Shown in pieces: positions 24,025-32,772 of a stretch of DNA of 64,000 nucleotides. Each line of letters opens with the position of its first letter. Positions within the stretch are counted from its first letter, which is position 1. The DNA is from Candidatus Palauibacter scopulicola (GTDB taxonomy: Bacteria > Gemmatimonadota > Gemmatimonadetes > Palauibacterales > Palauibacteraceae): positions 1 through 64,000 of the forward strand of contig NZ_CANPWG010000021.1 of assembly GCF_947581915.1 (NCBI RefSeq), in the 5' to 3' direction. The notes below the pieces were generated by a model. It had not been told where the DNA came from, did no database searches, and saw only the letters and a program-made list of their open reading frames with translations. The translations under genes were made by a program, and so were the position numbers.

Positions 24025-25315
24025 GGTCGTCATGAATGGCTTCGAACGCCCCCATGTGGCGCGGCTTGTGCGGATGCTGGAAAACGACGATGCCATGCGG
24101 ATCGTCGCGATCACAGGGCCCCGCCAGACCGGCAAGACGACCATCGCCCTCCAGGCGCGCCGGCGGCTGGAGGCGTCCGGGCGACTGTGCTGGTACGTCC
24201 CGCTCGACGATCCCACGCCCGAGGAATTCCACGCACCGGGTCTACTGGACGGCGTGGACACGATCCCGGCGGGTGGCTCGCTCGATGCGCGGTGGCTGGT
24301 CGAGATCTGGGAGAGCGCCCGCCGGGCGGCGGAGCGGGTGGAGCAGGGTCTGGTGCTGATCCTCGATGAGATTCAGAGCATCCCGCGCTGGTCGAACGTC
24401 GTCAAGGGACTCTGGGACGGGGACCGGCGGTCGGAACGCCCGCTGCGGATCGCAATCCTCGGGTCGGCGCCGTGGTCCCTGCTGACCGGGCTGAACGAGA
24501 GTCTCGCGGGTCGTTTCGATCCCCTGCCCGTGGCCCACTGGTCGCTCCTGGAGATGGCGCGGGCCTTCGACCTTACGCTGGACGAGTACGTGTTCCTCGG
24601 CGGCTATCCGGGCTCCATTCAGGGTCGACCCGGCGCCTGGCAGCTGGATGCGTGGCGGCGGCACATTGCGCACGCGATCACGACGCCGGCGATCGACCGG
24701 GACATCGTCCAGTTGACTCGAGTGCGGAAGCCGGCCCTCATGCGCCAGTTGATGGACCTGGCTCCGCGCCATTCCGGCCAGATCATGTCTTTCAACAAGC
24801 TGCTTGGGCAGCTACGAGACGCGGGAAACGTGACGACCGTGGCGCAGTATCTGGAAGAGCTATCTGACGCGGGCCTCGTCACCGGACTGTCCAGGTACGC
24901 GCCGTCCCCGCACCGGAGCAGAGCCGCCTCTCCGAAGCTCAACGTCCTGAACACGGCGCTGATGACGGCGGCGTCGGGCTATTCTCTTGAGGAAGCGATG
25001 GCGGTCTCCGACTACTGGGGGCGCGTCGTCGAGAGCGCGGTGGGCGCCCACCTGTGGAACACGCGGGACGCAGGCACGCGGATTCACTACTGGCGGGATC
25101 GAGCCAAGCGGGCGAATGAGGTGGACTTCGTCGTTGAGCGCGGTCGCCACGTGCTTGGGATAGAGGTGAAGAGCGGCCGGCCGGGAGGCGCGTCCGGGCT
25201 GAAAGCCTTCCGGGAACGCTTCCGCGACGCTCGCACACTGCTCGTGGGCACGGGCGGAGTTCCGCTCAACGAGTTCCTGTCGCTGAGCGCCGAGGAATGG
25301 CTGGAGGAGTTGTGA
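24023..25315 (+). CDS. DUF4143 / AAA_14 ATPase with PD-(D/E)XK-like C-terminus
   Basis: A 430-aa protein with an N-terminal AAA_14 ATPase (Walker A GPRQTGKTT at residues 32-40, Walker B LVLILDEIQ with Asp115/Glu116) and a C-terminal DUF4143 domain. The C-terminal part carries a restriction-nuclease-fold signature: Asp368 in NEVDFVV, then Glu381-x-Lys383 in GIEVKSG. Proteins of this family are common in accessory regions, with poorly known function. The stop overlaps the GTG of the giant NTPase gene (GTGA), so the two are probably made in step. Translation may start at the second ATG (24032) if the message is leaderless. Confidence 0.9.
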   Translation: MVVMNGFERPHVARLVRMLENDDAMRIVAITGPRQTGKTTIALQARRRLEASGRLCWYVPLDDPTPEEFHAPGLLDGVDTIPAGGSLDARWLVEIWESARRAAERVEQGLVLILDEIQSIPRWSNVVKGLWDGDRRSERPLRIAILGSAPWSLLTGLNESLAGRFDPLPVAHWSLLEMARAFDLTLDEYVFLGGYPGSIQGRPGAWQLDAWRRHIAHAITTPAIDRDIVQLTRVRKPALMRQLMDLAPRHSGQIMSFNKLLGQLRDAGNVTTVAQYLEELSDAGLVTGLSRYAPSPHRSRAASPKLNVLNTALMTAASGYSLEEAMAVSDYWGRVVESAVGAHLWNTRDAGTRIHYWRDRAKRANEVDFVVERGRHVLGIEVKSGRPGGASGLKAFRERFRDARTLLVGTGGVPLNEFLSLSAEEWLEEL

Positions 25316-28300
25316 ACTCGCCCGTGACGCGCACCGTCAGCCTGATCGAGCCGCACGCTGACAAGCGGCTCGGCCGTGAGGGCCTCTCGCTGAGCGACTT
25401 CCGCTCGGACCACAGCTACGTCCTCCTGGGAGAGCCGGGTCTGGGCAAGAGCACGGAATTCGAGACGGAAGCTCGGCATGTGCAAGCTCCCGACCCGATT
25501 CCGGCTCGGCGGTTCATCAACCGGGATCCGGAGCGCCATCCCGAATGGCAAGCGGGACCCCTCTTCATCGACGGACTGGATGAAGTGCGCGCGAGCAGCG
25601 CGGATCCCAGATCGCCACTCGACAGGATCGTGGCCCGGCTGGAGGCGCTGGGGAATCCACCGTTCCGCCTGTCGTGCCGCTCCGGTAGTTGGCTCGAGCG
25701 GGGAGACCGGAGGGAACTCTCCTCCCTCCCAGGGGCTGCGTCGCTTCGGATCCTGGAACTGAACCGTCTGTCTCGCAACAACGTTCGCTGTCTCGTTTCC
25801 AACCGAAGAGATGATGCCGACGAGTTCATGTTCGAGGCGTTGGAACACGGGCTGGACGCCTTCCTGTGGAATCCGCAGTTGCTCGCGGTCCTACTGGACG
25901 CAGTGGAGGCGGATGGCTGGCCCGACAGCCCCCGAGCCGCATTCGAGAACGCGTGCCGCGAACTCTCGACGGAGCGGAATCCCGAACATCAGGACGCCCG
26001 CCGCGCGGTGGGACAGCCGGGTCGGGACGCCGTCTTGCGCGCCGCCGGACTGCTTTCTGCTCTCCTCCTGCTCACCGGTAAGGAGGGCTGGACGACAACG
26101 GACACGGACGATCCCGACCTCCTCTCGTTGCGCGATGTCGAGGACGGCGGGGGCCGGGACGAGCTACTCGCTGCCCTGGAATCGGGGTTGTTCGCGGGCT
26201 CGGCCACGTGTCGAACGCCCGTCCATCGGCTCGTGGCGGAGTTCCTGGCTGCCAGATACCTGGACGGACGGATCCGTGCGCCTCGCGGAACTACTCTACG
26301 GCGAGTGCTGTCGCTCTTGTTGGGGCACGACGGCATCCCGGTTCCGGACCTCCGAGGTCTTTCAGCGTGGCTCGCGTCTCTGAATGCAGACGCGCGAACT
26401 CTTCTGATCCCCGCGGATCCGGTCGCCGTGGCGTTTGGCGGCGACACGACCGACTTCACGCCGGGCGAGCGGCAGGAATTGTTGGCTCAGCTCGAAAACA
26501 GCCCCAGCCTACCCATTGTGTGGCCATCGTCCATCGCGCTCGGCGCCCTCGCCGGGAGCCCGGACCGGTCGCCGCTATGGGAACTGACCTCCTCTCCGGT
26601 TCGAACCGACGCCAGGCAGAACCTCGTCGCTCGACTGCTCGCCGGTTACAGGCACAAACTTCATTCGTCGACTGCCGGTCCTGGTCGGACCTCGGCAACG
26701 GACTACGACCTGGAGCGCCGCGCACTGCTCCGAATCGTTCGCGACGATAGTTGGCGTGGCCACGTTCGGTGCAAGGCCCTCGATGCCCTCGACCGCCTTC
26801 TCACCGGGCCGGACCGGTCTTCCGCGCTGCGGGGAATTCTGTCCGACATTGAATCGGATCGCCTGCCGGACCAGGATCTTGAACTGCTCGGGACTCTGCT
26901 CGGGCTGCTGTATCCGCAGGCCCTACGCCCCACCGAGATCTGGGAGCACTTGGCCACGCGACCCCGTGTCCCGGGTGCCACGTCCTACAGCATGTTCTGG
27001 AGCACCCTCGTCGATGAGTCGGATCCGGAGCAGATCCGGCTGTTGCTCGACTCGCTTTGCGACCGCGCCCAGGAGGTGCTTCCGAGGCTGGCGGACGACG
27101 GGCTCGGTTCCATCGTGCTTGAACTGCTCGCGCGGGGGCTGGAACTGTTCGGCGAATCCATGACCGTGGCGGAACTTCACCGTTGGTTTGCGCTCGTGAA
27201 CGCCGCTCCGAACCGCACGGGACTAGTCCCGGCCCACTGCCACAACGTATTGGCGGTCGACTTCTTCCCCGAACTCTCTGAGCGGATCCATACGTGGCTG
27301 AGTACACACCAAGCCGTCCAGTACAAGCTCATCGAACGCGGCCTGGGGGAGAGGGAGGACGATGTTGGGCGCAGGGCGCTCGACCAATCGATCGGCCGAA
27401 AATTCGTGGGAGACGAAGCTCAGCCGAGGTTTCGGCAGTGGTGCCTCGGGCGGGCCATTGAGCTGGCGGGCAGGCGACCAAGAATCGCGGAGGAGCTCGC
27501 TTGGTGGGCGATTCGTTCGAGAAGCGGCTGGGGACCGCCGATGTCCGACGAAGAAGTAGCCCGAGCCGTGCGGATCAACCCAACCCTCCGGGAGTGGAAC
27601 ACCAGGCGGATGATCGCCAAGGCGGATTGGGAACGGGAGGAAGCCGAGAGGGAGGAGCGGGATTCGACCGTCGCGAGCCTCGTCCGGGAGCGGCGCAGGG
27701 AATACGTGACCGCGGTGCGGGAGCACGCGGTGGAACTGGCGGAGGGACGCTGTCGCCCGGCCCTCTTGAATGAACTCGCGCAGGTCTACTTCGATGGGCT
27801 GGACGACGCCGGAGCCAGTACCGATCCACTGGCTCCGCTACGCCAACGACTCGATGGCGACGACGCGCTCTTGCGCGCAGCGCTGACCGGGTTTCGCAAA
27901 CTGTTGTCGCGCCATGACCTGCATGATCTACCCGAGGCCGCCCGCACGTACGGTGATGGACGGTTTTCCTTTTTCGCCCTGCCTTTTCTCGCGGGCTTGG
28001 CAGAGGAGGAGCGCGCGGGGCACGATCCGTTGCTGCTCCTCGACGAAGCGGGGTTGAGGCGAGCGCTTGGCTACTACCTCACTTGGGGGCAACACGTTTC
28101 GTTGTTCTCGCGCCGCACCGTTGGTGACTCATCGGATGATCGCGACGGGCCCGGGGGGCCTCGCTGGTACCGTAGTGCCCTCGAATCGAATCCCGAGGCG
28201 GTGGCGGACGCGATCATCGCCGTACACCGCGCCCAGGTGCGGAAGAAGGCAGGGCCGGACCGGCAGATCCGCGACCTTAGCCGGGATCCGGCCTATGCGG

Positions 28301-29553
28301 AAGTCGCGCCGCTCGCCGTGCCGAGGATGTTCGGCGTTTTCCCCAGCCGCTGCACGGAACCGCAAGTCGAGACTCTGCGTCTGGTGCTTTGGGCCGCCCT
28401 CGACCCGCGGAACATGCCACCCGCGGAATTCGCCGACGTCGTCCGCAAGCGGCTGCGGCGCCGAAGTATGGATGTGGCGCAGCGGATTCAGTGGCTGTGC
28501 GCGGGGCTGTTCGTGGCCCGAGAAGAGATCCTGCCCGAACTCGTCGACTACGCAACCGACGGGCGGGACCCGCGCATACACCACGTGGTCGATTTCTTCG
28601 TGTCGCCCAGCAACCGGTTTCGGGGCTCCCTCCCGCTCGACAAATGGAAGGCAGAGGAGTTGGCCCACTTGCTTCGGACGATCGGTCGGCGCACGCGACG
28701 CTTCGATCCACCCGGCGGCGTGGGTTTCCTCAGCGACAAGCAGGTGGCGCGGCTCCGGGCCGAGCCGCTGCTCAGCCGTCTGATCGGTACGCTCGCCGCG
28801 CGCGGCGACGACGAGGCCGCCGCCGCGTTGGAATCCCTCGCCGAAGATCCGACCCTCGATGGCTGGCGCTGGGAACTGGCTCAGGCTCGGGAGACGCAGG
28901 CCGAGAGACTCCGAGCGGCGAAACACCGGATGCCCGCGCTGGCCTCGATTCAGGAGACGCTCCGAGGCGGACGGCCAGCGAGCGCGGCGGACCTCGCCGC
29001 CCTCGTGCTCGACACGCTGGAGGAACTCGCCCGGCGAATCCGAGACGATTCAACGAACGACTGGCGACAGTACTGGCATCGCGATCCGGAGACGCGTCGG
29101 CTAGTGAAACCGCAGCACGAGAACGATTGTCGGGATGCGCTTCTCTCCGACCTGGCGTTGCGGCTTCAACCGCACGGCGCGGATGTGCAATCCGAAGCAC
29201 AGTACGCCGATGAAACTCGGGCGGACATTCGGATCGCGTGCGGCTCGCGAATCGCTATTCCGGTGGAGATCAAGAAGAACTCGCACCGCGATGTCTGGCG
29301 AGCAGCGGACGAACAACTCGTGGCCAAGTACGCGAGGGCGCCGGAATCGGAGGGCTACGGCATCTATCTGGTGCTGTGGTTCGGACCGGACTATACCAGA
29401 GTAATGCCGCCGTGTGGACTCTTGCCGCGCACACCGGCCGAGCTTCGGGAGCGCCTTGAGGCGCAACTTGAACCCAGCCAGCGGGCGAAGGTCGGCGTCA
29501 TCGTAATCGACGTCAGCCCATCCGGCAGGTATACTCGCATCGACCCCGACTAA
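25312..29553 (+). CDS. Large NACHT-type STAND NTPase with C-terminal PD-(D/E)XK nuclease motif
   Basis: A 1413-aa protein. A NACHT-like NTPase lies almost at the N-terminus: Walker A GEPGLGKST at residues 40-48 and Walker B LFIDGLDEVR at 84-93, which has the DGxDE form typical of NACHT; RLSCRSGSW follows as in NACHT sensor regions. Residues ~200-1250 are alpha-helical, Leu/Arg-rich and repeat-like, with a charged coiled coil near 765-800 (WEREEAEREERD). The last ~130 residues carry a nuclease-fold signature, Asp1305 (ADIRIACG) with Glu1319-x-Lys1321 (PVEIKKN). STAND proteins are signal-triggered switches; here a nuclease effector would sit at the C-terminus. The GTG start overlaps the DUF4143 stop. 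The gene converges on a small gene by 4 nt. Codon use looks less GC-biased than in neighbouring housekeeping genes. Confidence 0.8.
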   Translation: MNSPVTRTVSLIEPHADKRLGREGLSLSDFRSDHSYVLLGEPGLGKSTEFETEARHVQAPDPIPARRFINRDPERHPEWQAGPLFIDGLDEVRASSADPRSPLDRIVARLEALGNPPFRLSCRSGSWLERGDRRELSSLPGAASLRILELNRLSRNNVRCLVSNRRDDADEFMFEALEHGLDAFLWNPQLLAVLLDAVEADGWPDSPRAAFENACRELSTERNPEHQDARRAVGQPGRDAVLRAAGLLSALLLLTGKEGWTTTDTDDPDLLSLRDVEDGGGRDELLAALESGLFAGSATCRTPVHRLVAEFLAARYLDGRIRAPRGTTLRRVLSLLLGHDGIPVPDLRGLSAWLASLNADARTLLIPADPVAVAFGGDTTDFTPGERQELLAQLENSPSLPIVWPSSIALGALAGSPDRSPLWELTSSPVRTDARQNLVARLLAGYRHKLHSSTAGPGRTSATDYDLERRALLRIVRDDSWRGHVRCKALDALDRLLTGPDRSSALRGILSDIESDRLPDQDLELLGTLLGLLYPQALRPTEIWEHLATRPRVPGATSYSMFWSTLVDESDPEQIRLLLDSLCDRAQEVLPRLADDGLGSIVLELLARGLELFGESMTVAELHRWFALVNAAPNRTGLVPAHCHNVLAVDFFPELSERIHTWLSTHQAVQYKLIERGLGEREDDVGRRALDQSIGRKFVGDEAQPRFRQWCLGRAIELAGRRPRIAEELAWWAIRSRSGWGPPMSDEEVARAVRINPTLREWNTRRMIAKADWEREEAEREERDSTVASLVRERRREYVTAVREHAVELAEGRCRPALLNELAQVYFDGLDDAGASTDPLAPLRQRLDGDDALLRAALTGFRKLLSRHDLHDLPEAARTYGDGRFSFFALPFLAGLAEEERAGHDPLLLLDEAGLRRALGYYLTWGQHVSLFSRRTVGDSSDDRDGPGGPRWYRSALESNPEAVADAIIAVHRAQVRKKAGPDRQIRDLSRDPAYAEVAPLAVPRMFGVFPSRCTEPQVETLRLVLWAALDPRNMPPAEFADVVRKRLRRRSMDVAQRIQWLCAGLFVAREEILPELVDYATDGRDPRIHHVVDFFVSPSNRFRGSLPLDKWKAEELAHLLRTIGRRTRRFDPPGGVGFLSDKQVARLRAEPLLSRLIGTLAARGDDEAAAALESLAEDPTLDGWRWELAQARETQAERLRAAKHRMPALASIQETLRGGRPASAADLAALVLDTLEELARRIRDDSTNDWRQYWHRDPETRRLVKPQHENDCRDALLSDLALRLQPHGADVQSEAQYADETRADIRIACGSRIAIPVEIKKNSHRDVWRAADEQLVAKYARAPESEGYGIYLVLWFGPDYTRVMPPCGLLPRTPAELRERLEAQLEPSQRAKVGVIVIDVSPSGRYTRIDPD

Positions 29554-29825
29554 TCGCCCGCCTGCTGTCTCACGCACAGGTCGTACATGTCGTTGATGGT
29601 TTCTTCGGAAGTCGAGCCCAGGAGTCTGCCGAGACGCCAGCCGAGGTTCTCCCACGTGAGCTCCCTGAGCGCCTGTTTGCCATAGTCAGCACCGTTCACT
29701 GCTCTCTTCCAGCCTACCTTGAAGCGAACACGTCGGTGATGCGTGGCATTGGGATTGGTGTCTCGGACATCGGAGTCGAAGCTGAGCCCGCAGATCATCG
29801 GGATCTGAGTGCCTTCGTCGTGCAT
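29550..29825 (-). CDS. Small protein of unknown function
   Basis: A 91-aa soluble protein I do not recognise. The ATG at 29825 is chosen because the upstream in-frame extension (to 29927) is arginine-rich, low in complexity and runs into the duplicated hairpin region. The sequence has a beta-rich first half (PMICGLSFDSD, RRVRFKVGWKRAV) and a helical second half with aromatic and leucine spacing (LTWENLGWRLGRLLG, then ETINDMYDLCVRQQ). It overlaps the end of the giant NTPase gene tail to tail by 4 nt. It may be an accessory or immunity-type factor of the island, but only its position suggests this. Confidence 0.6.
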   Translation of the reverse strand: MHDEGTQIPMICGLSFDSDVRDTNPNATHHRRVRFKVGWKRAVNGADYGKQALRELTWENLGWRLGRLLGSTSEETINDMYDLCVRQQAGD

Positions 29826-29876
29826 GTAACGTCTCCGTCGCTGTGACGTGTCTGGTCCGCGGCGGTTTGAGCGAGC

Positions 29877-29968
29877 GAGACGTCCCGCGGGAACGTCTCC
29901 AGCGCCTGTTCGGCTATTCCGCCGCAATGCCGATCACGGCCTCCTCCGCCAAGCGGGAAACCGTGGCG
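29877..29968. repeat. Diverged copy A of a hairpin plus CoA-transferase gene end
   Basis: By hand alignment roughly 83% of positions over ~88 bases match 32753-32842 in the same orientation. It contains a near-palindromic hairpin (arms GAGACGT at 29877-29883 and ACGTCTC at 29893-29899) followed by bases matching the 3' end of the CaiB/BaiF CoA-transferase gene. See the pseudogene entry for the coding remnant. Confidence 0.7.
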
Positions 29969-29985
29969 CCAGCGGGAATTGTCGA
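29914..29985 (-). pseudogene. 3' remnant of a CaiB/BaiF CoA-transferase gene
   Basis: Read on the minus strand, this stretch encodes ATVSRLAEEAVIGIAAE followed by a stop. The intact CoA-transferase at 32788-34017 ends AEVSRLAEESVIGAAAE. Only the last ~18-24 codons are recognisable. Upstream the frame runs into unrelated sequence before the end of the NucS-like gene. This looks like the tail of a lost paralogue, or a piece left after a rearrangement at the island edge. Confidence 0.65.
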
Positions 29986-30022
29986 CTGGCGGGGCACGCT
30001 AGGGACGGTGCCGGCCTCTGGA

Positions 30023-31138
30023 TCATCTGTCCTTCCCCGGACGCGCGCCGAGCGGTGTCAACCCATCGCCGGAAACGTCGCTCGATTGAGTCGGCGTCTC
30101 AGGACCCCACGTAACGATCGCCCGTCGCACGGACTCCAGCCATTGCATGAGTCGGGACACTTCGTCGTCTGAGAACGCGCGGTCGATGTGGCACTTGAGC
30201 TCCCGGCCCGCCTCGACGAATAGATCCGTTGCCTCTGCTCCCTGGCGAAGAGAGTCGACCTGCTCCCCGGGGACTGCAGTTTTCGGGAAGCCGGAACCGT
30301 GGTGAAAGTTCGTATAGAGCGTTTGCCGGTATACGGCGGCGGGCGGGTACGCGTAGCAGACTACAACTCGGCTTCCGTCGACATCCACACCCACGGAGAA
30401 ACCCCGCGTTCCCCACCGGATCGGCATGTCATGGCTTCTCGCCCACTCCAGAATGCGAGAAAAGACTGCTCTGCCGTGGTCGTCACAGGACTCGAGAAAC
30501 ATGGGCTCCGTCACGATAGGGCGAGAACCGGAAACCGGATCGGGTTTCGCACCCCCTTCTCTGACGACGATCTCCTGGGACAGCAGACGGCGACCGCCAT
30601 CGGCTTGGAAGAAAGTGAACTCGACGCATGTGGCGCGGATGCCTTTCGACCCCAGGAACGCTGCTGTTTGTCGGATCTGAGGAGTTACCGTCTGTCCGAC
30701 GATGACGAGCCTCTGGTCCTTGTTGAAGGCCACCGCCTCCGCCTCATCGAGATCAAAGCACTTCCGGTGCTGGTCGGCGAGGCTGAGCGAATGATCTTGT
30801 TCATAGGCGTGAAGGATCCGCTCCAGCGCATCGGCGTCCAATCGCTCCGCGTAGGCCGCGTACTCGAGAGCCTGCGCGATCGTGTCCCTCGGTGTCCGGT
30901 CGCGTTTGAGTTCCACGACCACGACGTTCCCTTGACGATCCAGGCCGAGCAGGTCGATGAACCCGCCGAGGTCGGTCAGGACTTCCCGCCCGATGATCAG
31001 AAGCTTGCCATCGTCCAGGATTCCGTCGGGGTTCGCTTCCAGCCACTTCTGGAGCACCGCCTCTTCGTGTGCTGCTTCGAACTGCCTGGTTTCGTACTCC
31101 GTAAAGCTGTCGTCCGTCCCTATACTGAACACTCTCAT
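30023..31138 (-). CDS. NucS-like (DUF91) PD-(D/E)XK nuclease domain protein
   Basis: A 371-aa protein. Residues ~20-130 match the C-terminal nuclease domain of NucS/EndoMS-type enzymes: WLEANPDGILDDGKLLIIGRE, then Asp62 (GGFIDLLGLD) and Glu76-x-Lys78 (VVVELKRDRTPRDTI), with the conserved QALEYAAYAERL helix. The rest (~150-371) is a domain of unknown role with RWGTRGFSVGV and CYAYPPAAVY motifs. The N-terminal DNA-binding domain of true NucS is missing, so it is not a mismatch endonuclease by default. The ATG at 31138 starts the domain; a longer frame to 31300 was rejected. It is divergent from the M24 peptidase gene 112 nt away. Confidence 0.82.
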   Translation of the reverse strand: MRVFSIGTDDSFTEYETRQFEAAHEEAVLQKWLEANPDGILDDGKLLIIGREVLTDLGGFIDLLGLDRQGNVVVVELKRDRTPRDTIAQALEYAAYAERLDADALERILHAYEQDHSLSLADQHRKCFDLDEAEAVAFNKDQRLVIVGQTVTPQIRQTAAFLGSKGIRATCVEFTFFQADGGRRLLSQEIVVREGGAKPDPVSGSRPIVTEPMFLESCDDHGRAVFSRILEWARSHDMPIRWGTRGFSVGVDVDGSRVVVCYAYPPAAVYRQTLYTNFHHGSGFPKTAVPGEQVDSLRQGAEATDLFVEAGRELKCHIDRAFSDDEVSRLMQWLESVRRAIVTWGPETPTQSSDVSGDGLTPLGARPGKDR

Positions 31139-31250
31139 CCGCGCACCTTGGTTCTGGATGTCACCGTCCGCCGGGCCGCAAGAGTGACGGCTCCGACCCA
31201 GGGAGAGCAACGGGATACCGATTCCTGACTCCACGATGCGAGGACAGACG

Positions 31251-32729
31251 ATGCCGATGATCGCACCGCACGCCGCTGGATCCGCTTGGGGCACAAGCAC
31301 CGATTACGAGCAAGGGCACCATGTCTCCCGCAGTCACCGCAGAGCCACTCCACCGAGAGGAAGGATCCTCGCGGCGGTAGTGCTGTCGCTGGGCGGGATG
31401 CTGCAAGCTTCGGTGACCGCGCTGGAGGCGCAGGCGCGGGACTACCTGCCGGAGCGGCCCTTCGGGACGCTTCGGGAGCAGGCGCGGACGCAGCAGGCGT
31501 GGCTGGCGGAGCGGCTCGAGACGAACCTGCCCATGCTAATGCGGAAGCACGGCGTGGACATGTGGGTCGTGGCAATGCGGGAATACAACGAGGACCCCGT
31601 CTTCCGGGCTCTCGTCTCCCCGACCACCTTCGCGGCGCGCCGGCGGACCATCTACATCTTCCATGACCGGGGGCCGCAGCACGGCGTGGAACGTCTGGCG
31701 CTCGGCGGGAGCTCGCAGGGAGGCGTGTACGAGGCCGTGCGCGCGACGGCCACGGCGCCGGACGGGAGGCAGGCGGAGCTCTGGGGCTCCGACCAGTGGG
31801 ACCTGTTCGCCGACATGGTGCGGGAGCGCGACCCGGGGCGGATCGCCGTCAACATCTCGCACGAACACAACTTCGCCGACGGGCTTTCGGCCGGTGAATG
31901 GGAGCAGATGGAGGCCGCGCTCGGCGCCGATCTCGCGAGCCGCGTGGTCCGCGAGCCCCTGCTGGCGATCGAGTACCTCGCCATGCGCGTTCCCGCCATG
32001 ACCCCCGTCTACCGGCGGGTACAGGCGGTTGTGCACGAGATCATCGGCACCGCCTTCTCGGAGGTCGTCATCGTCCCCGGCCGGACCACGACCGCCGATG
32101 TCGTATGGTGGATGCGGCAGCGCGTGCACGATCTGGGCCTCGACTCCTGGTTCCAGCCCTCGGTCTCGGTGCAGCGGCGCGGCGCGGACATGAGCGGCGT
32201 GACGGCGCCGGTGATCGAGCGGGGCGACGTCCTCCACTGCGACTTCGGGCTCGTCGCGTTCGGGCTCGCGACGGACACGCAGCACATGGCCTACGTCCTC
32301 CGGGAGGGCGAGACGGAAGCGCCGGCCGGGCTCAGGCAGGCGCTCGCGAACTCGAACCGCCTCCAGGACATCCTGCTCGAGGAGACGAAGGTCGGCCGCA
32401 CCGGAAACGAGATCCTGGCTTCGGTGCTGGAGAAGATGAGGGCGGAGGGACTCAACGGGACGATGTACACGCACCCGATCGGCGACCACGGCCACGGCGC
32501 GGGACCGCTCATCGGACTGTGGGACTACCAGACGGGCGTGCCCGGCCGCGGCGACCCGCCGGTGATCCCCGGCATGTGGTTCTCGACCGAACTCCAGGTC
32601 ACGACGCCGGTACCCGAGTGGGACGGCCAGCCTGTCCGCATGGCCCAGGAAGAGGAAGCGGAGATCACACTAGACGGCGAGATCCGCTGGATGCTCCGCC
32701 GGCAGACCGAGTTGCACCTGATCCGGTAG
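31251..32729 (+). CDS. Secreted M24 family metallopeptidase (Xaa-Pro peptidase-like)
   Basis: A 492-aa exported protein. A hydrophobic segment (RILAAVVLSLGGML) precedes the creatinase-like N-domain and the pita-bread M24 domain. Metal ligands can be read in order: Asp in HCDFGL, Asp in ATDTQHMAY, His in THPIGDHGHGAG, Glu in FSTELQV and Glu in EEEAEITLDG. It likely removes residues ahead of proline in the periplasm. The ATG at 31251 has a GAGGA site 7 nt upstream; an ATG at 31236 has none. A long basic stretch precedes the signal hydrophobic core, which is unusual. Confidence 0.88.
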   Translation: MPMIAPHAAGSAWGTSTDYEQGHHVSRSHRRATPPRGRILAAVVLSLGGMLQASVTALEAQARDYLPERPFGTLREQARTQQAWLAERLETNLPMLMRKHGVDMWVVAMREYNEDPVFRALVSPTTFAARRRTIYIFHDRGPQHGVERLALGGSSQGGVYEAVRATATAPDGRQAELWGSDQWDLFADMVRERDPGRIAVNISHEHNFADGLSAGEWEQMEAALGADLASRVVREPLLAIEYLAMRVPAMTPVYRRVQAVVHEIIGTAFSEVVIVPGRTTTADVVWWMRQRVHDLGLDSWFQPSVSVQRRGADMSGVTAPVIERGDVLHCDFGLVAFGLATDTQHMAYVLREGETEAPAGLRQALANSNRLQDILLEETKVGRTGNEILASVLEKMRAEGLNGTMYTHPIGDHGHGAGPLIGLWDYQTGVPGRGDPPVIPGMWFSTELQVTTPVPEWDGQPVRMAQEEEAEITLDGEIRWMLRRQTELHLIR

Positions 32730-32750
32730 CGACGCGCCGGGCGCGAATCC

Positions 32751-32772
32751 GGACGTTCCCGCGGGAACGTCC
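32751..32772. terminator. Perfect 22-bp palindrome between convergent genes
   Basis: GGACGTTCCCG followed directly by its reverse complement CGGGAACGTCC. It lies 21 nt past the M24 stop and 15 nt past the CoA-transferase stop, so it could act as a terminator hairpin for both. There is no T-tract on either side, so intrinsic termination is unproven. A diverged copy exists at 29877-29899. Confidence 0.5.

Noticed and set aside
24023-31138. Restriction-modification or CBASS-type system in the island
   Set aside because: No methyltransferase, cyclic-nucleotide synthase or known CBASS effector is present; the nuclease-type proteins are paired only with ATPases and a small unknown gene.
30299-31228. 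Plus-strand frame over the NucS-like gene
   Set aside because: The minus strand has the nuclease motifs; this frame has no signature and no ribosome site.
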